DNA of 64,000 nucleotides, taken from Streptomyces cellulosae. GTDB taxonomy: Bacteria; Actinomycetota; Actinomycetes; Streptomycetales; Streptomycetaceae. The stretch's first letter is position 1. The number at the start of each line of letters is the position of its first letter. The notes under the pieces were generated by a model, which saw only the letters and a list, made by a program, of their open reading frames with translations, was not told the DNA's origin and ran no database searches. The stretch covers positions 186,001 through 250,000 of the forward strand of contig NZ_JOEV01000018.1 of the NCBI RefSeq assembly GCF_000721105.1, given 5' to 3'. Below are positions 38,339-46,259 of the stretch, one piece after another. Both the position numbers and the translations under genes were made by a program.

Positions 38339-38545
38339 GCGTCACCTGCGTCACCCACACCCTGCAAACGGCGTGTGACCTGCCGGAACAGCGGTGACGC
38401 AGACGGCCGATTCCTGCGTCACCCCGCGTCACCCGCGTCACCCGGTGGCGCAGGCCTACGTCACCGGTGACGCACTCCCCGGGCCCTGCGTCACCCTGAA
38501 ACCGCAGGTCAGGGCCCCGAATGACGCAGATGACGCGGGTGACGC
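38339..38545. repeat. Iteron-like cluster of GCGTCACC; candidate origin or TraB-binding clt
   Basis: GCGTCAC occurs at 38339, 38348, 38416, 38426, 38435 and 38488, and its complement GTGACGC at 38394, 38467 and 38539. Partial copies lie at 38459, 38522 and 38531, giving twelve copies in about 207 bp. The cluster lies in a non-coding gap (38158-38613) between the replication genes and xis. Spacings of 9-10 bp occur at 38339/38348 and 38416/38426/38435. It could be the replication origin or the cis-acting transfer locus whose short repeats TraB reads. Confidence 0.75.
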
Positions 38546-38613
38546 AGAAACCCGCGCCTCGGACACAGCCGCGTACAGCCGCACCCCGAAATGCCCAGGT
38601 ATGGAGACCCAAC

Positions 38614-38823
38614 ATGACCACGCCCACCCGGCGCCGCCGCACTCCGAAAGACGAGTTGATCCCCCTGCCGGAAGTTCTGGAAGAACTCGGCATCAGCCGC
38701 CCGACTTGGTACCGCTGGCGCGACCGTGGCCTCACCCCCGAGGCACGCCGCACACCGTCCGGCCGCATCTGCGTACGCCGCAGCGTCCTGGACGCCTTCA
38801 AGGACGAGTTGGAGGCCGCGTGA
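38614..38823 (+). CDS. xis: Excisionase (MerR-like HTH_17)
   Basis: 69 residues starting MTTPTRRRRTPKDEL. The winged-helix motif LPEVLEELGISRPTWYRWRD and the wing TPSGRICVRRS are typical of excisionases of actinobacterial elements. The stop overlaps the integrase GTG by 4 bp (GTGA), so xis and int are translated together. The ORF opens earlier, within the repeat cluster, but those starts lack ribosome sites. Confidence 0.88.
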   Translation: MTTPTRRRRTPKDELIPLPEVLEELGISRPTWYRWRDRGLTPEARRTPSGRICVRRSVLDAFKDELEAA

Positions 38824-40184
38824 CCGAGTGGAGCTACACCGTCAAGTTCTGGGCCATCCGAAAGCGCAGCTACCGGAAGCCGTACCAACTGCGTTGGATG
38901 GTGGGCACCCGCGAACACGCGGAATCGTTCCTCACCCAGGGCTTGGCCGACAGCCGCCGGTCAGAACTCATGACGGCGGCCCGGAAGGGTGAGCCGTTCG
39001 ACGTGGAGAGCGGCCTCCCGAAGTCCATGGTCGACCAGAAGCGTGACATCTCCTGGTACGAGCACGCGCGCAACTACATCGCGATGAAGTGGGACGACTC
39101 CCCCGGCAACACCCGGCGGACGTTGGCCGAAGCCATGGCGACCGTGACGCCGGCGTTCGTGAAGGACACCAAGGGCATGCCCGACGCCCGGACCGTACGG
39201 AGCGCCCTCTACGGGTGGGCGTTCAACAAGAACCGGTGGGAGGAAGAGCCGCCGGCCGAGGTGGCACAGGTACTCGCCTGGTTCCAGCGGAAGTCGCTGC
39301 CCACGTCGGCCCTCACGGACCGGCTGTTGGTGAAAGCCGCACTCAGGGCCCTGTCCAAGCGGCTGGACGGGAAGACGGCAGCCCCGGGGACGATCAGTCG
39401 CAAGCGTGCGATCTTCTACAACTCCCTTGAGTTCGCGGTCGATGCCGAGTTGCTGACGGACAACCCGCTGGACCGCGTCAAGTGGAAGGCGCCCGAGCAG
39501 GTCACGGAGGAAGTGGACCCGGCATGCGTCCCGAATCCGGCGCAAGCCGCCAAGCTGCTGACCGCCGTGCGTGACCAGAGCAAGCGGGGGCGCCGGCTCA
39601 CCGCGTTCTTCGGCTGCATGTACTACGCCGCCGCGCGGCCGGCGGAAGTGATCGGCCTACGGGTCACGGACTGCGATCTCCCCCGGCGGGGGTGGGGCGT
39701 GCTCCGGCTCCATGAAACCCGCCCCCGATCCGGCACCGCATGGACGGACAGCGGTGAGGCGCACGAGAAACGGGGCCTGAAGCACCGCCCCCGGAAGGCA
39801 GTGCGGCCCGTGCCGATTCCGCCGGAACTGGTCGCGCTGCTGCGGTGGCACCTCACCGCGTACGGCACGGCGCCGGACGGTCGCGTCTTCCAGACGCTCC
39901 GAGGTGGACTCGTGCAGGACACCGGATACGGGGAGGTGTGGGCTGAAGCGCGGTCGCGCGCACTGACGCCGACCGAGTTCCACTCGGCACTGGCCAAGCG
40001 GCCTTATGACCTCCGTCACGCCGCAGTGTCGACGTGGCTCAGCTCGGGTGTGGAACCGCAACTCGTGGCTGAGCGGGCCGGCCACAGTGTGGCGGTCCTG
40101 TTTCGCGTGTATGCCAAGTTCCTGAAGGACGGCGACGATGCGGCCAACGCCAAGATCTCCGCACGACTGGGACGGAGCGTCTGA
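38820..40184 (+). CDS. int: Tyrosine site-specific integrase
   Basis: 454-residue tyrosine recombinase from GTG (VTEWSYTVKFWAIRKR). Catalytic residues are R273 (YAAARPAEVIG), R399 in YDLRH, H422 in AGHS and the nucleophile Y431 in FRVYAKF; the first box-II position is Tyr396 rather than His, a common variant in this group. An AP2-like arm-binding region and a SAM-like core-binding domain precede the catalytic domain. It lies 151 bp from attR, the normal position. A 142-codon upstream extension of the frame crosses the repeat cluster and xis and is rejected. Confidence 0.95.
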   Translation: MTEWSYTVKFWAIRKRSYRKPYQLRWMVGTREHAESFLTQGLADSRRSELMTAARKGEPFDVESGLPKSMVDQKRDISWYEHARNYIAMKWDDSPGNTRRTLAEAMATVTPAFVKDTKGMPDARTVRSALYGWAFNKNRWEEEPPAEVAQVLAWFQRKSLPTSALTDRLLVKAALRALSKRLDGKTAAPGTISRKRAIFYNSLEFAVDAELLTDNPLDRVKWKAPEQVTEEVDPACVPNPAQAAKLLTAVRDQSKRGRRLTAFFGCMYYAAARPAEVIGLRVTDCDLPRRGWGVLRLHETRPRSGTAWTDSGEAHEKRGLKHRPRKAVRPVPIPPELVALLRWHLTAYGTAPDGRVFQTLRGGLVQDTGYGEVWAEARSRALTPTEFHSALAKRPYDLRHAAVSTWLSSGVEPQLVAERAGHSVAVLFRVYAKFLKDGDDAANAKISARLGRSV

Positions 40185-40284
40185 CGCAGCGGGAATCCCG
40201 TCCGCGCTCCGTCCGCAGAGTCCGAGACGGGGCGTTCGAACGCGAGACAGGGTGAGACACCCCGCCCTTTGAGGCGATGTACGA

Positions 40285-40329
40285 CAAGAGGCCCGTGACC
40301 TGCTGAGACAGCAGGTCACGGGCCTCTTG
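40285..40329 (-). terminator. Element-supplied terminator for tRNA-Tyr
   Basis: Perfect 21-bp stem (40285-40305 with 40309-40329, outer arm CAAGAGGCCCGTGACC) with a 3-nt loop, 9 bp downstream of the 3' end of tRNA-Tyr on the minus strand. It belongs to the element and replaces the chromosomal terminator that now sits at 24699-24746. Confidence 0.85.
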
Positions 40330-40335
40330 TTCCCG

Positions 40336-40392
40336 TGTGGCGGCGCCAGGATTCGAACCTGGGAAGGCTGAGCCGGCAGATTTACAGTCTGC
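40336..40392. repeat. attR: 57-bp repeat within the intact tRNA-Tyr
   Basis: Right-hand copy of the 57-bp direct repeat. It supplies the 3' half of the functional tRNA-Tyr, so integration keeps the tRNA gene intact. The crossover must lie within this 57 bp, probably in the anticodon arm that ends the identity. Confidence 0.95.
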
Positions 40393-40419
40393 TCCCTTTG
40401 GCCGCTCGGGCACACCGCC
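40338..40419 (-). tRNA. tRNA-Tyr (anticodon GTA)
   Basis: 82-nt class II tRNA with acceptor GGCGGTG/CGCCGCC, anticodon stem GCAGA/TCTGC, loop CTGTAAA and a long variable arm (CGGCTCAGCCTTC). Discriminator A. It is the attB gene of the integrated element. Confidence 0.95.
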
Positions 40420-40650
40420 GGGGTTGCTGCCTTTCGAACCGCTTTTCGGCGGTGCTCCGTGGCAACGACGTAAACAATACCCGATGCCGTGGGGTGCTTC
40501 GCCACCCGATTGATCTGCGCTCGGAGGGCGGTGGGTGGCTAGGCTTGTGCGGATGCGGCCCGGGACTGCCGGGCTCGGCGCCCGCCCCCACGTACGCCGA
40601 TACGCACTCGTACGCACCCCGACACGCACCGATACAAGGAGCCACAGGAC

Positions 40651-41139
40651 ATGGCCGACTCCAGTTTCGACATCGTCTCGAAGGTCGAGCGGCAGGAGGT
40701 CGACAACGCCCTCAACCAGGCCGCCAAGGAGATCTCGCAGCGCTACGACTTCAAGGGCGTGGGAGCCTCGATCTCGTGGTCCGGTGACAAGATCCTGATG
40801 GAGGCGAACTCCGAGGACCGGGTGAAGGCCATCCTCGACGTCTTCCAGTCCAAGCTGATCAAGCGCGGGATCTCGCTGAAGGCGCTGGACGCCGGGGAAC
40901 CTCAGCTGTCCGGCAAGGAGTACAAGATCTTCGCGTCGATCGAGGAGGGTATCTCCCAGGAGAACGCGAAGAAGGTGGCGAAGATCATCCGGGACGAGGG
41001 CCCGAAGGGTGTGAAGGCCCAGGTGCAGGGCGACGAACTGCGGGTCAGCTCGAAGAACCGTGACGACCTGCAGGCCGTCATCGCCCTCCTGAAGGGCAAG
41101 GACTTCGACTTCGCGCTGCAGTTCGTGAACTACCGGTAG
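40651..41139 (+). CDS. yajQ: YajQ-family nucleotide-binding protein
   Basis: 162-residue protein of the YajQ/UPF0234 family, starting [20 protein letters not shown], with AAGGAG upstream. The two ferredoxin-like halves are recognisable (SQRYDFKG near residue 30; [19 protein letters not shown] near 135-150). Some family members bind cyclic di-GMP and act with LysR regulators; that activity is not shown for actinobacterial members. It is the first chromosomal gene to the right of the element. Confidence 0.92.
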   Translation: MADSSFDIVSKVERQEVDNALNQAAKEISQRYDFKGVGASISWSGDKILMEANSEDRVKAILDVFQSKLIKRGISLKALDAGEPQLSGKEYKIFASIEEGISQENAKKVAKIIRDEGPKGVKAQVQGDELRVSSKNRDDLQAVIALLKGKDFDFALQFVNYR

Positions 41140-41190
41140 TCCAGCCGCAGGCCGGCTGTCGGCGGTCCCAGCGCACCGCCTGACACGAGG

Positions 41191-41232
41191 AAGGGTGGGC
41201 ATCCGGCGGTTTCCCGGCGGGTGCCCACCCTT
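41191..41232. terminator. Bidirectional terminator between yajQ and the convergent membrane gene
   Basis: An 11-bp stem (41191-41201 with 41222-41232, AAGGGTGGGCA/TGCCCACCCTT) lies between two convergent genes, 52 bp after yajQ and 37 bp from the opposing stop. Confidence 0.7.
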
Positions 41233-41268
41233 CTCGCCTGCTGGCTGCGGTCCGGGGGTGCCTCGCGC

Positions 41269-41535
41269 TCAGTCGCGCGAGTTGCCGAAGAGAAGTCGGT
41301 AGCCGATCAGGAGGACGAGCGAGCCGCCGATCGCCGCCGCCCACGTGGCACCGTCGTAGAAGTCCTTGCTGATCGGATGGTCCAGCCAGCGCGCCGATAT
41401 CCAGCCCCCGAGGAAGGCGCCGACGATGCCGATGACCGTCGTACCGACGAAGCCGCCCGGGTCACGGCCCGGCAGCAGGAACTTGGCGATGGCTCCGGCC
41501 AACAGGCCGAGAATGATCCAGCTGATGATGCTCAT
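41269..41535 (-). CDS. GlsB/YeaQ/YmgE-family stress membrane protein
   Basis: 88-residue membrane protein, MSIISWIILGLLAGAIAKFL. Three membrane helices with the family signature LPGRDPGG and GIVGAFLGGW. Formerly called transglycosylase-associated proteins; members are induced by stress but their function is not established. The long upstream open frame is not coding. Confidence 0.88.
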   Translation of the reverse strand: MSIISWIILGLLAGAIAKFLLPGRDPGGFVGTTVIGIVGAFLGGWISARWLDHPISKDFYDGATWAAAIGGSLVLLIGYRLLFGNSRD

Positions 41536-41724
41536 GCCCTGAACCTGCCCTTTCGTGCGATGCCCGCGCTGTCCCGGCGCTGTGACGTGGATGGCCGCGG
41601 GGTGTGTCCGTGCGTGCTCGTGCGTCCTGCTTGGCGCACGGTCTTCTTGCCTGTTCGTGCCGTGTTGGTGAACAGGACGACTTCGCTGTACCCGGCGGTT
41701 GCAGCGATCAGTAGGGTGCGGCTC

Positions 41725-42969
41725 ATGACACCTTCCGGTGCCGAGTTGCGGCGCACCCTGGGAGTGGGAGACGCGGTCGTCATCGGGCTGGGCTCGATGA
41801 TCGGTGCCGGGATCTTCGCCGCCCTGGGGCCGGCGGCGGGCGCGGCGGGCTCCGGGCTGCTGCTCGGGCTCGCGGTCGCCGCCGTGGTCGCGTACTGCAA
41901 CGCCACGTCCTCGGCGCGACTGGCCGCCCTGTACCCGGCGTCCGGCGGTACCTATGTGTACGGACGCGAGAGGCTCGGGGCGTTCTGGGGTTACCTCGCT
42001 GGCTGGTCGTTCGTGGTCGGAAAGACGGCTTCCTGTGCGGCGATGGCCCTCACCGTGGGCGCGTACGTCTGGCCGGGGCAGGCGCACGCCGTGGCCGTCG
42101 CGGCCGTGGTGGCGCTGACCGCGGTGAACTATGGCGGTGTCCAGAAGTCCGCCTGGCTGACCCGGGTGATCGTAGCCGTGGTCCTGGCTGTCCTCGCTTC
42201 CGTGGTGGTCGTGTGTCTGGGGTCGGGGGCGTCCGATGCCGGGCGGCTCGACATCGGGGCGTCGGGCGGTGTGCGCGGGGTGCTTCAGGCTGCCGGTCTG
42301 CTGTTCTTCGCGTTCGCGGGGTACGCGCGCATCGCCACCCTCGGTGAGGAAGTGCGGGATCCTGCGCGCACCATCCCCCGCGCGATCCCGCTGGCTCTCG
42401 GCATCGCGCTGGTCGTGTACGTGTGTGTGGCGGTGGCGGTCCTCTCCGTATTGGGGGCGGGCGGTCTCGGGCGCGCGGATGCTCCGCTGGCGGACGCGGT
42501 GCGGGCGGCCGGGGTGCCGGGGTTGGTGCCGGTGGTACGTGTGGGCGCTGCTGTCGCCGCCTTGGGATCACTGCTCGCTCTGATCCTGGGTGTCTCTCGG
42601 ACGACGCTCGCCATGGCACGGGACCGCCATCTGCCCGGTGTGCTGGCCGCCGTGCATCCCACATTCCACGTTCCGCATCGGGCCGAGTTGGCTGTGGGCG
42701 CGGTGGTCGCCACCCTGGCCGCCACGGTGGACGTGCGGGGCGCGATCGGTTTCTCCTCCTTCGGTGTGCTGGCGTACTACGCGGTGGCCAACGCGTCGGC
42801 CTGGACGCTCCGTTCGGCACCCACGGCCCGGTTTGTGCCGGCTGTGGGGCTGCTCGGCTGCGCGGTGCTGGCGTTCTCACTGCCCGCGGTCTCGGTGATC
42901 GTGGGAGCGGGTGTACTGGCCGTCGGGGTGGTGACGTATGGGGTGCGGCTGCGGGTGGCGGGCCGGTAG
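41725..42969 (+). CDS. APC-superfamily amino acid permease
   Basis: 414-residue transporter with about 12 hydrophobic segments. The first helix contains the unwound substrate motif GLGSMIGAGIFAALGPAAGAAG; FFAFAGYARIATLGEEVRDPARTIPRAI in the middle is characteristic of the APC family. The start is ATG 41725 with AGGG upstream. It lies alone between the convergent stress gene and a degraded region. The substrate is not deducible; an amino acid or amine is likely. Confidence 0.85.
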   Translation: MTPSGAELRRTLGVGDAVVIGLGSMIGAGIFAALGPAAGAAGSGLLLGLAVAAVVAYCNATSSARLAALYPASGGTYVYGRERLGAFWGYLAGWSFVVGKTASCAAMALTVGAYVWPGQAHAVAVAAVVALTAVNYGGVQKSAWLTRVIVAVVLAVLASVVVVCLGSGASDAGRLDIGASGGVRGVLQAAGLLFFAFAGYARIATLGEEVRDPARTIPRAIPLALGIALVVYVCVAVAVLSVLGAGGLGRADAPLADAVRAAGVPGLVPVVRVGAAVAALGSLLALILGVSRTTLAMARDRHLPGVLAAVHPTFHVPHRAELAVGAVVATLAATVDVRGAIGFSSFGVLAYYAVANASAWTLRSAPTARFVPAVGLLGCAVLAFSLPAVSVIVGAGVLAVGVVTYGVRLRVAGR

Positions 42970-43087
42970 CAGGCGTCAGGCGTCAGGCGAGGGTGGTGTA
43001 GTTGTGGTGCCGGTGAGCAGCAAGGGCTTGGGCAAGGGGCCGTAAGGCAGGAGCCCCACCCTCCGGACCCTGACTCGGGGGACCCCG

Positions 43088-43249
43088 TCAAGAGGCACCC
43101 GCTGTGGCCGTGCGTATGCGCACGCGTACGTACATGTCCCGCACGGGTGGCGGTGGGTCGGCGAAGAGGTCGGCGGCCTCTTCGCACAGCGCCCGTGTCT
43201 CCTCGTAACCCTGCTCGCCCTCGGACTCGGCTCGTCGGTCGTACGACAT
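43088..43249 (-). CDS. Short hypothetical frame, doubtful
   Basis: Fifty-three residues, MSYDRRAESEGEQGYEET, acidic, ending in a basic RVRIRTATAGAS. The ribosome site is weak and the family unrecognised. It abuts a YccF pseudogene and may be non-coding or a fragment. Confidence 0.3.
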   Translation of the reverse strand: MSYDRRAESEGEQGYEETRALCEEAADLFADPPPPVRDMYVRVRIRTATAGAS

Positions 43250-43288
43250 CAGGAGGTACTTCGGCTCCCCCACCCCCGGGAGCACCGG

Positions 43289-43596
43289 TCAGCGGGCCGT
43301 GAAGGGCTCGTCCGTGGGCACGATCTCGCGTCCAGTGGGAGCAACGACACCGGTATCAGCTTGAAGTTGGCGATGCCGAACGGGATGCCGATGATCGTGA
43401 CGCACAGGGCGATGCCGGTGACGATGTGGGCGATGGCCAGCCACCAGCCCGCGAGGACCAGCCACAGCACGTTGCCGACGCAGGAGGGCGCCCCCGCGTC
43501 ACGGCGCTCGACCGTGGTGTACCCGAAGGGCCACAGGGCGTAGACGCCGATACGGAACGCCGCTATGCCAAGGGGATCGTCTCCGTACGTTCCCAA
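43289..43596 (-). pseudogene. YccF-domain membrane protein, truncated and frameshifted
   Basis: The fragment begins GTYGDDPLGIAAFRIGVYAL and reads ALWPFGYTTVERRDAGAPSC and IIGIPFGIANFKLIPVSLLPL, then is thrown out of frame near 43331. The restored frame would end GREIVPTDEPFTAR with a stop at 43289-43291. The N-terminal ~40 residues of the family are missing. An intact paralogue lies 100 bp away on the opposite strand. Confidence 0.75.
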
Positions 43597-43695
43597 TCAC
43601 GCCACAAGGTCGCTCCGGTTCCGCCTGAGGGCATGACCTGCTGATACTGGTCTTGGCAGGCAATGCCAACGATGCAACCTGAAGAGGTGCCGATC

Positions 43696-44097
43696 ATGTC
43701 GCTACTCAAGCTCCTGCTGAACCTGCTGTGGCTGATCTTCTGCGGGATCTGGATGGCGCTCGCCTACACGCTGGCTGCGCTGATCTGCTTCGTCTTGATC
43801 GTCACCATCCCGTTCGGCATCGCGTCGCTGCGTATCGCTGGCTTCGTCCTGTGGCCGTTCGGCCGGACCACTGTGGAACGTCCAGGTGCTGGTGCACCGT
43901 CGTTCATCGGAAACGTGATCTGGGTGATCTTCGCGGGGTGGTGGCTGGCTCTGGGACACCTGATCACTAGCATCCCGCTGTTCCTGTCGATTGTCGGCAT
44001 CCCGTTCGGCTGGGCCAACCTCAAACTCATCCCTATCTCCCTTATGCCCCTGGGGCGCGAGGTCGTTGCCGCTGACCAGGACTTCGGCGGACGCTAA
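43696..44097 (+). CDS. YccF-domain membrane protein
   Basis: 133 residues starting MSLLKLLLNLLWLIFCGIWM behind GAAGAGG. It contains two YccF units of paired membrane segments, marked IPFGIASLRIAGFVLWPFGRTTVE and GIPFGWANLKLIPISLMPLGREVV. The family is widespread and of unknown function. It is probably the functional partner of the degraded inverted paralogue at 43289-43596. Confidence 0.85.
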   Translation: MSLLKLLLNLLWLIFCGIWMALAYTLAALICFVLIVTIPFGIASLRIAGFVLWPFGRTTVERPGAGAPSFIGNVIWVIFAGWWLALGHLITSIPLFLSIVGIPFGWANLKLIPISLMPLGREVVAADQDFGGR

Positions 44098-44141
44098 GGT
44101 GCACAGCATCAAAAGGTGCCAAGTTCACCAAGGGGGAAGTA

Positions 44142-44245
44142 TTGATCAACATCATTTCAAGCAACGAGTTCAAGAAGTCCCCCTACGGAAAACACAAGCG
44201 GCCAGATCAGTATCGGGCTGACATCTGCTTCTGCTCTGCCCCTCT
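44142..44245 (+). pseudogene. 5' fragment of an unknown gene cut by an insertion sequence
   Basis: Behind AAGGGGGAAG a TTG opens LINIISSNEFKKSPYGKHKR, continuing PDQYRADICFCSAPL up to the IS left end. No matching 3' part is found beyond the IS. The composition is AT-richer than surroundings. It may be the start of a gene interrupted by the IS1380-type insertion. Confidence 0.4.
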
Positions 44246-45674
44246 CTAACCTCGATCTTGCATGAGGGTCCGTCACCTTGCTGACGAACCCTTTGTGGCG
44301 AGTGTTGGTGCGGAATTCCGGAGTCTGGGCAGGTTGAGTGCCCGGCTGTCGCGTCGGGTGTGCGCCGGGTTCCACGGCTCCGGTGGGCTGGTTGCTGCTC
44401 GCAGGGGCGGGAATGTACTGGTCAGCCGGGGTTCGGCAGGGCCTGGAGCCGGTCCAGGGCATCGGTGATCACGTCAGTCCAGGGCCAGTGCCTGGCCAGG
44501 CGGAGGTAGCGGCGGCGGCCGGTGGTGACGAGCTGGGCGGCGGTGGAGAACAGCCGAAGCCGCAGGCGGCGGGGCTCCCAGAGCCGGGCTTGGCCGGTCA
44601 GGGCGAGTAGGGGCATCCAGGCCAGCAGGTCGAGGGCGATCTGGACGATCTCCAGCCAGATCTGGTTCTGCGCGGTGTCGCCCCAGGCGCCGTCGCGGAT
44701 GTCGCCGTCGGGTTCCACGGCCGGCGTCCAGGCCGAGGCCGGGACCTTCAGGACGGCCTGGTGGACGGCGTCGGTGATGGTCATCCCGACCGAGTACGAC
44801 AGCCAGCGCCCGCGCCGGGCGAGCCAGGCGACGAACTCGTGGGTGCCGCCGCCGGAGTCGGTACGGATCAGCGTCTGACGCCCGCGCCGGAGCCGTTTCG
44901 GCAGCTGGGCCAGGGCCAGTTTCGTGGCTTCGATGTGGTCGGCGGCGGTGTTGGAGCCAGCGTTGCCGGGCCGCAGCAGGCACACGACCGGCTCGCCAGA
45001 CCCGCCGCGGCCGTGGTCGACGAACCCCATCAGCGGGTGGTGCCCGAACGTCTTCTTCCAGGTCGCGGCGGCGTCCTGCTTCTCGGAGTGCGCCAGGACG
45101 AGGACCCCGTCGATGTCCACGATCACCTGCCCGCCCGCATCCGGCGCCGCGTCACCGGCCAACCGCCAGACGTGTTCACGCACTTCGGCACGGGCGGTGC
45201 GCAGCGCGGCCAGGACCCGCTTGCCGCCCGAGGCCAGCTGTCCGACCAGGCGAGAGACCGTCGGGTCGGAGGCCACCGGCCCGAACACGGCCGGCTCAGC
45301 CCGCAACAGGGCCACGTCGGCTAGGCCGTCCCCGCCCAGCGCGAGGGCAAGCGCCACATCGAGCAGGATCTTTCCCGGATCGTGCACCGCCCGCGGCTTG
45401 CGCCACGGCTCAAGCGCCGCCGACATCGCCGCATCCAGACCGGTCTTGCGGGCCGTCTCGACCAGCAGCACCGCACCGGCCTGCGAAACCACGCCGCGAC
45501 CACCGCCCTCGGCGCGGACACGCGGATAGAACCCGATACGCTTCTTCACCTGGAAAGTGCCTCCGGCGGTGGCGGGAACAAGGACCTCAGCAATCCTCAT
45601 TCTCGCTGGTCAGAGGCACTTTCTACGTTCATCATCAACAGATGGACAGCCCACCTCGGAAAGCGCGAGGTTAG
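44246..45674. mobile_element. IS1380-type insertion sequence, internally deleted
   Basis: The ends carry an imperfect inverted repeat beginning CTAACCTCG (44246-44254, and its complement at 45666-45674), with further matched bases (CTT, GAGG) inward. The ~1.43-kb unit encodes one transposase. The flanks do not show an obvious matching target duplication, so the exact ends are uncertain or one flank has changed. Confidence 0.65.
44422..45549 (-). CDS. IS1380-family transposase with an internal deletion
   Basis: 375 residues from GTG at 45549 (VKKRIGFYPRVRAEGGGRG). The family marks are clear: FGPVASDPTVSRLV, VIVDIDGVLVLAHSEK with the first catalytic Asp, LLRPGNAGSNTAADHI, LIRTDSGGGTHEFV with the second, and the C-terminal TAQNQIWLEIVQIALDLLAW. 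The usual stretch of about 70-80 residues between DIRDGAW and TAQNQIW is absent, and the two are joined in frame. The third acidic residue normally lies in that region, so transposition is probably abolished. Confidence 0.85.
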   Translation of the reverse strand: MKKRIGFYPRVRAEGGGRGVVSQAGAVLLVETARKTGLDAAMSAALEPWRKPRAVHDPGKILLDVALALALGGDGLADVALLRAEPAVFGPVASDPTVSRLVGQLASGGKRVLAALRTARAEVREHVWRLAGDAAPDAGGQVIVDIDGVLVLAHSEKQDAAATWKKTFGHHPLMGFVDHGRGGSGEPVVCLLRPGNAGSNTAADHIEATKLALAQLPKRLRRGRQTLIRTDSGGGTHEFVAWLARRGRWLSYSVGMTITDAVHQAVLKVPASAWTPAVEPDGDIRDGAWGDTAQNQIWLEIVQIALDLLAWMPLLALTGQARLWEPRRLRLRLFSTAAQLVTTGRRRYLRLARHWPWTDVITDALDRLQALPNPG

Positions 45675-46114
45675 GAAACGCCCTTGCGCAACGACGCGAG
45701 GAGGCGGTCGAGGTCCCCGCGTGCCGTGTACGTACGGATCGGGTCGATGTAGTCGCGAGACTCGATGATCTGACCGTCCCGCACACGCATGACGAAGACG
45801 CAGGGCACCTTGGACCTGGAGTCGTCCGGCAACGTGAACTCGTAGGCGAACTCGGCGACGATCACTTCAGGATCGGCGGTCTCGTGGACGACGACATCGA
45901 CGACACTCCTCTTCGGCAAGGACTCCCGCATTTCCGGCGGCACCGTGAAGTGCTCCCGGAGCGCACGCCGACTCGTCAACGGCTCGGACTCCGGCGTCGC
46001 CATCGGATGCCGGACATCCGTAACCTCGCCGTACAGGTCAGGCAACTCGCTTGAGTTCCCGTCGGCGACCCCATGAACAAGGCGGAGAAACACCTCACGC
46101 GGACTCAGACTCAC
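45671..46114 (-). CDS. SnoaL/NTF2-like protein
   Basis: 147-residue cone-fold protein from GTG (VSLSPREVFLRLVHGVADGN) behind GGGGG. FAYEFTLPDDSRSKVPCVFVMRV and IIESRDYIDPIRTY are typical of the SnoaL-like polyketide-cyclase-related family. Its TAA stop lies inside the terminal repeat of the neighbouring IS, so the last codon or codons may have been altered by the insertion. The function is unknown. Confidence 0.75.
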   Translation of the reverse strand: MSLSPREVFLRLVHGVADGNSSELPDLYGEVTDVRHPMATPESEPLTSRRALREHFTVPPEMRESLPKRSVVDVVVHETADPEVIVAEFAYEFTLPDDSRSKVPCVFVMRVRDGQIIESRDYIDPIRTYTARGDLDRLLASLRKGVS

Positions 46115-46259
46115 AAGACCCCCCAAGTGATACGTACAGGCAGCTGATCATTATCGCCTGATGCGAGCCGGTGTTGCGGACTGTCTCGACCAGCAGCACC
46201 TCACCCGTCTGATCCCACGGCCGACGCGCTGGACGCGACCTGCAGATACAGGTCAGCAC

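Larger units (their letters stand above)
24749..40392. mobile_element. SLP1-like integrative and conjugative element in tRNA-Tyr
   Basis: A 15.6-kb element bounded by a perfect 57-bp direct repeat (24749-24805 and 40336-40392) that is the 3' part of tRNA-Tyr. It encodes a tyrosine integrase and excisionase beside the right end, a prim-pol replication protein, an FtsK-type TraB translocase, Spd-like spread proteins and regulators. This is the gene set of actinomycete integrative and conjugative elements (AICE). From memory, SLP1 of S. coelicolor uses the same tRNA-Tyr, next to the yajQ-type gene SCO4614, which is also the right neighbour here. The replication ATPase gene is frameshifted, so autonomy is doubtful. 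Confidence 0.93.

Noticed and set aside
38394..38819. N-terminal extension of the integrase
   Set aside because: The frame is open but runs through the repeat cluster and the excisionase in another frame. The GTG at 38820 overlapping xis is the natural start.
42050..43001. Long antisense frames opposite the APC permease
   Set aside because: They are Pro/Arg-rich shadows of the permease without domain signatures.
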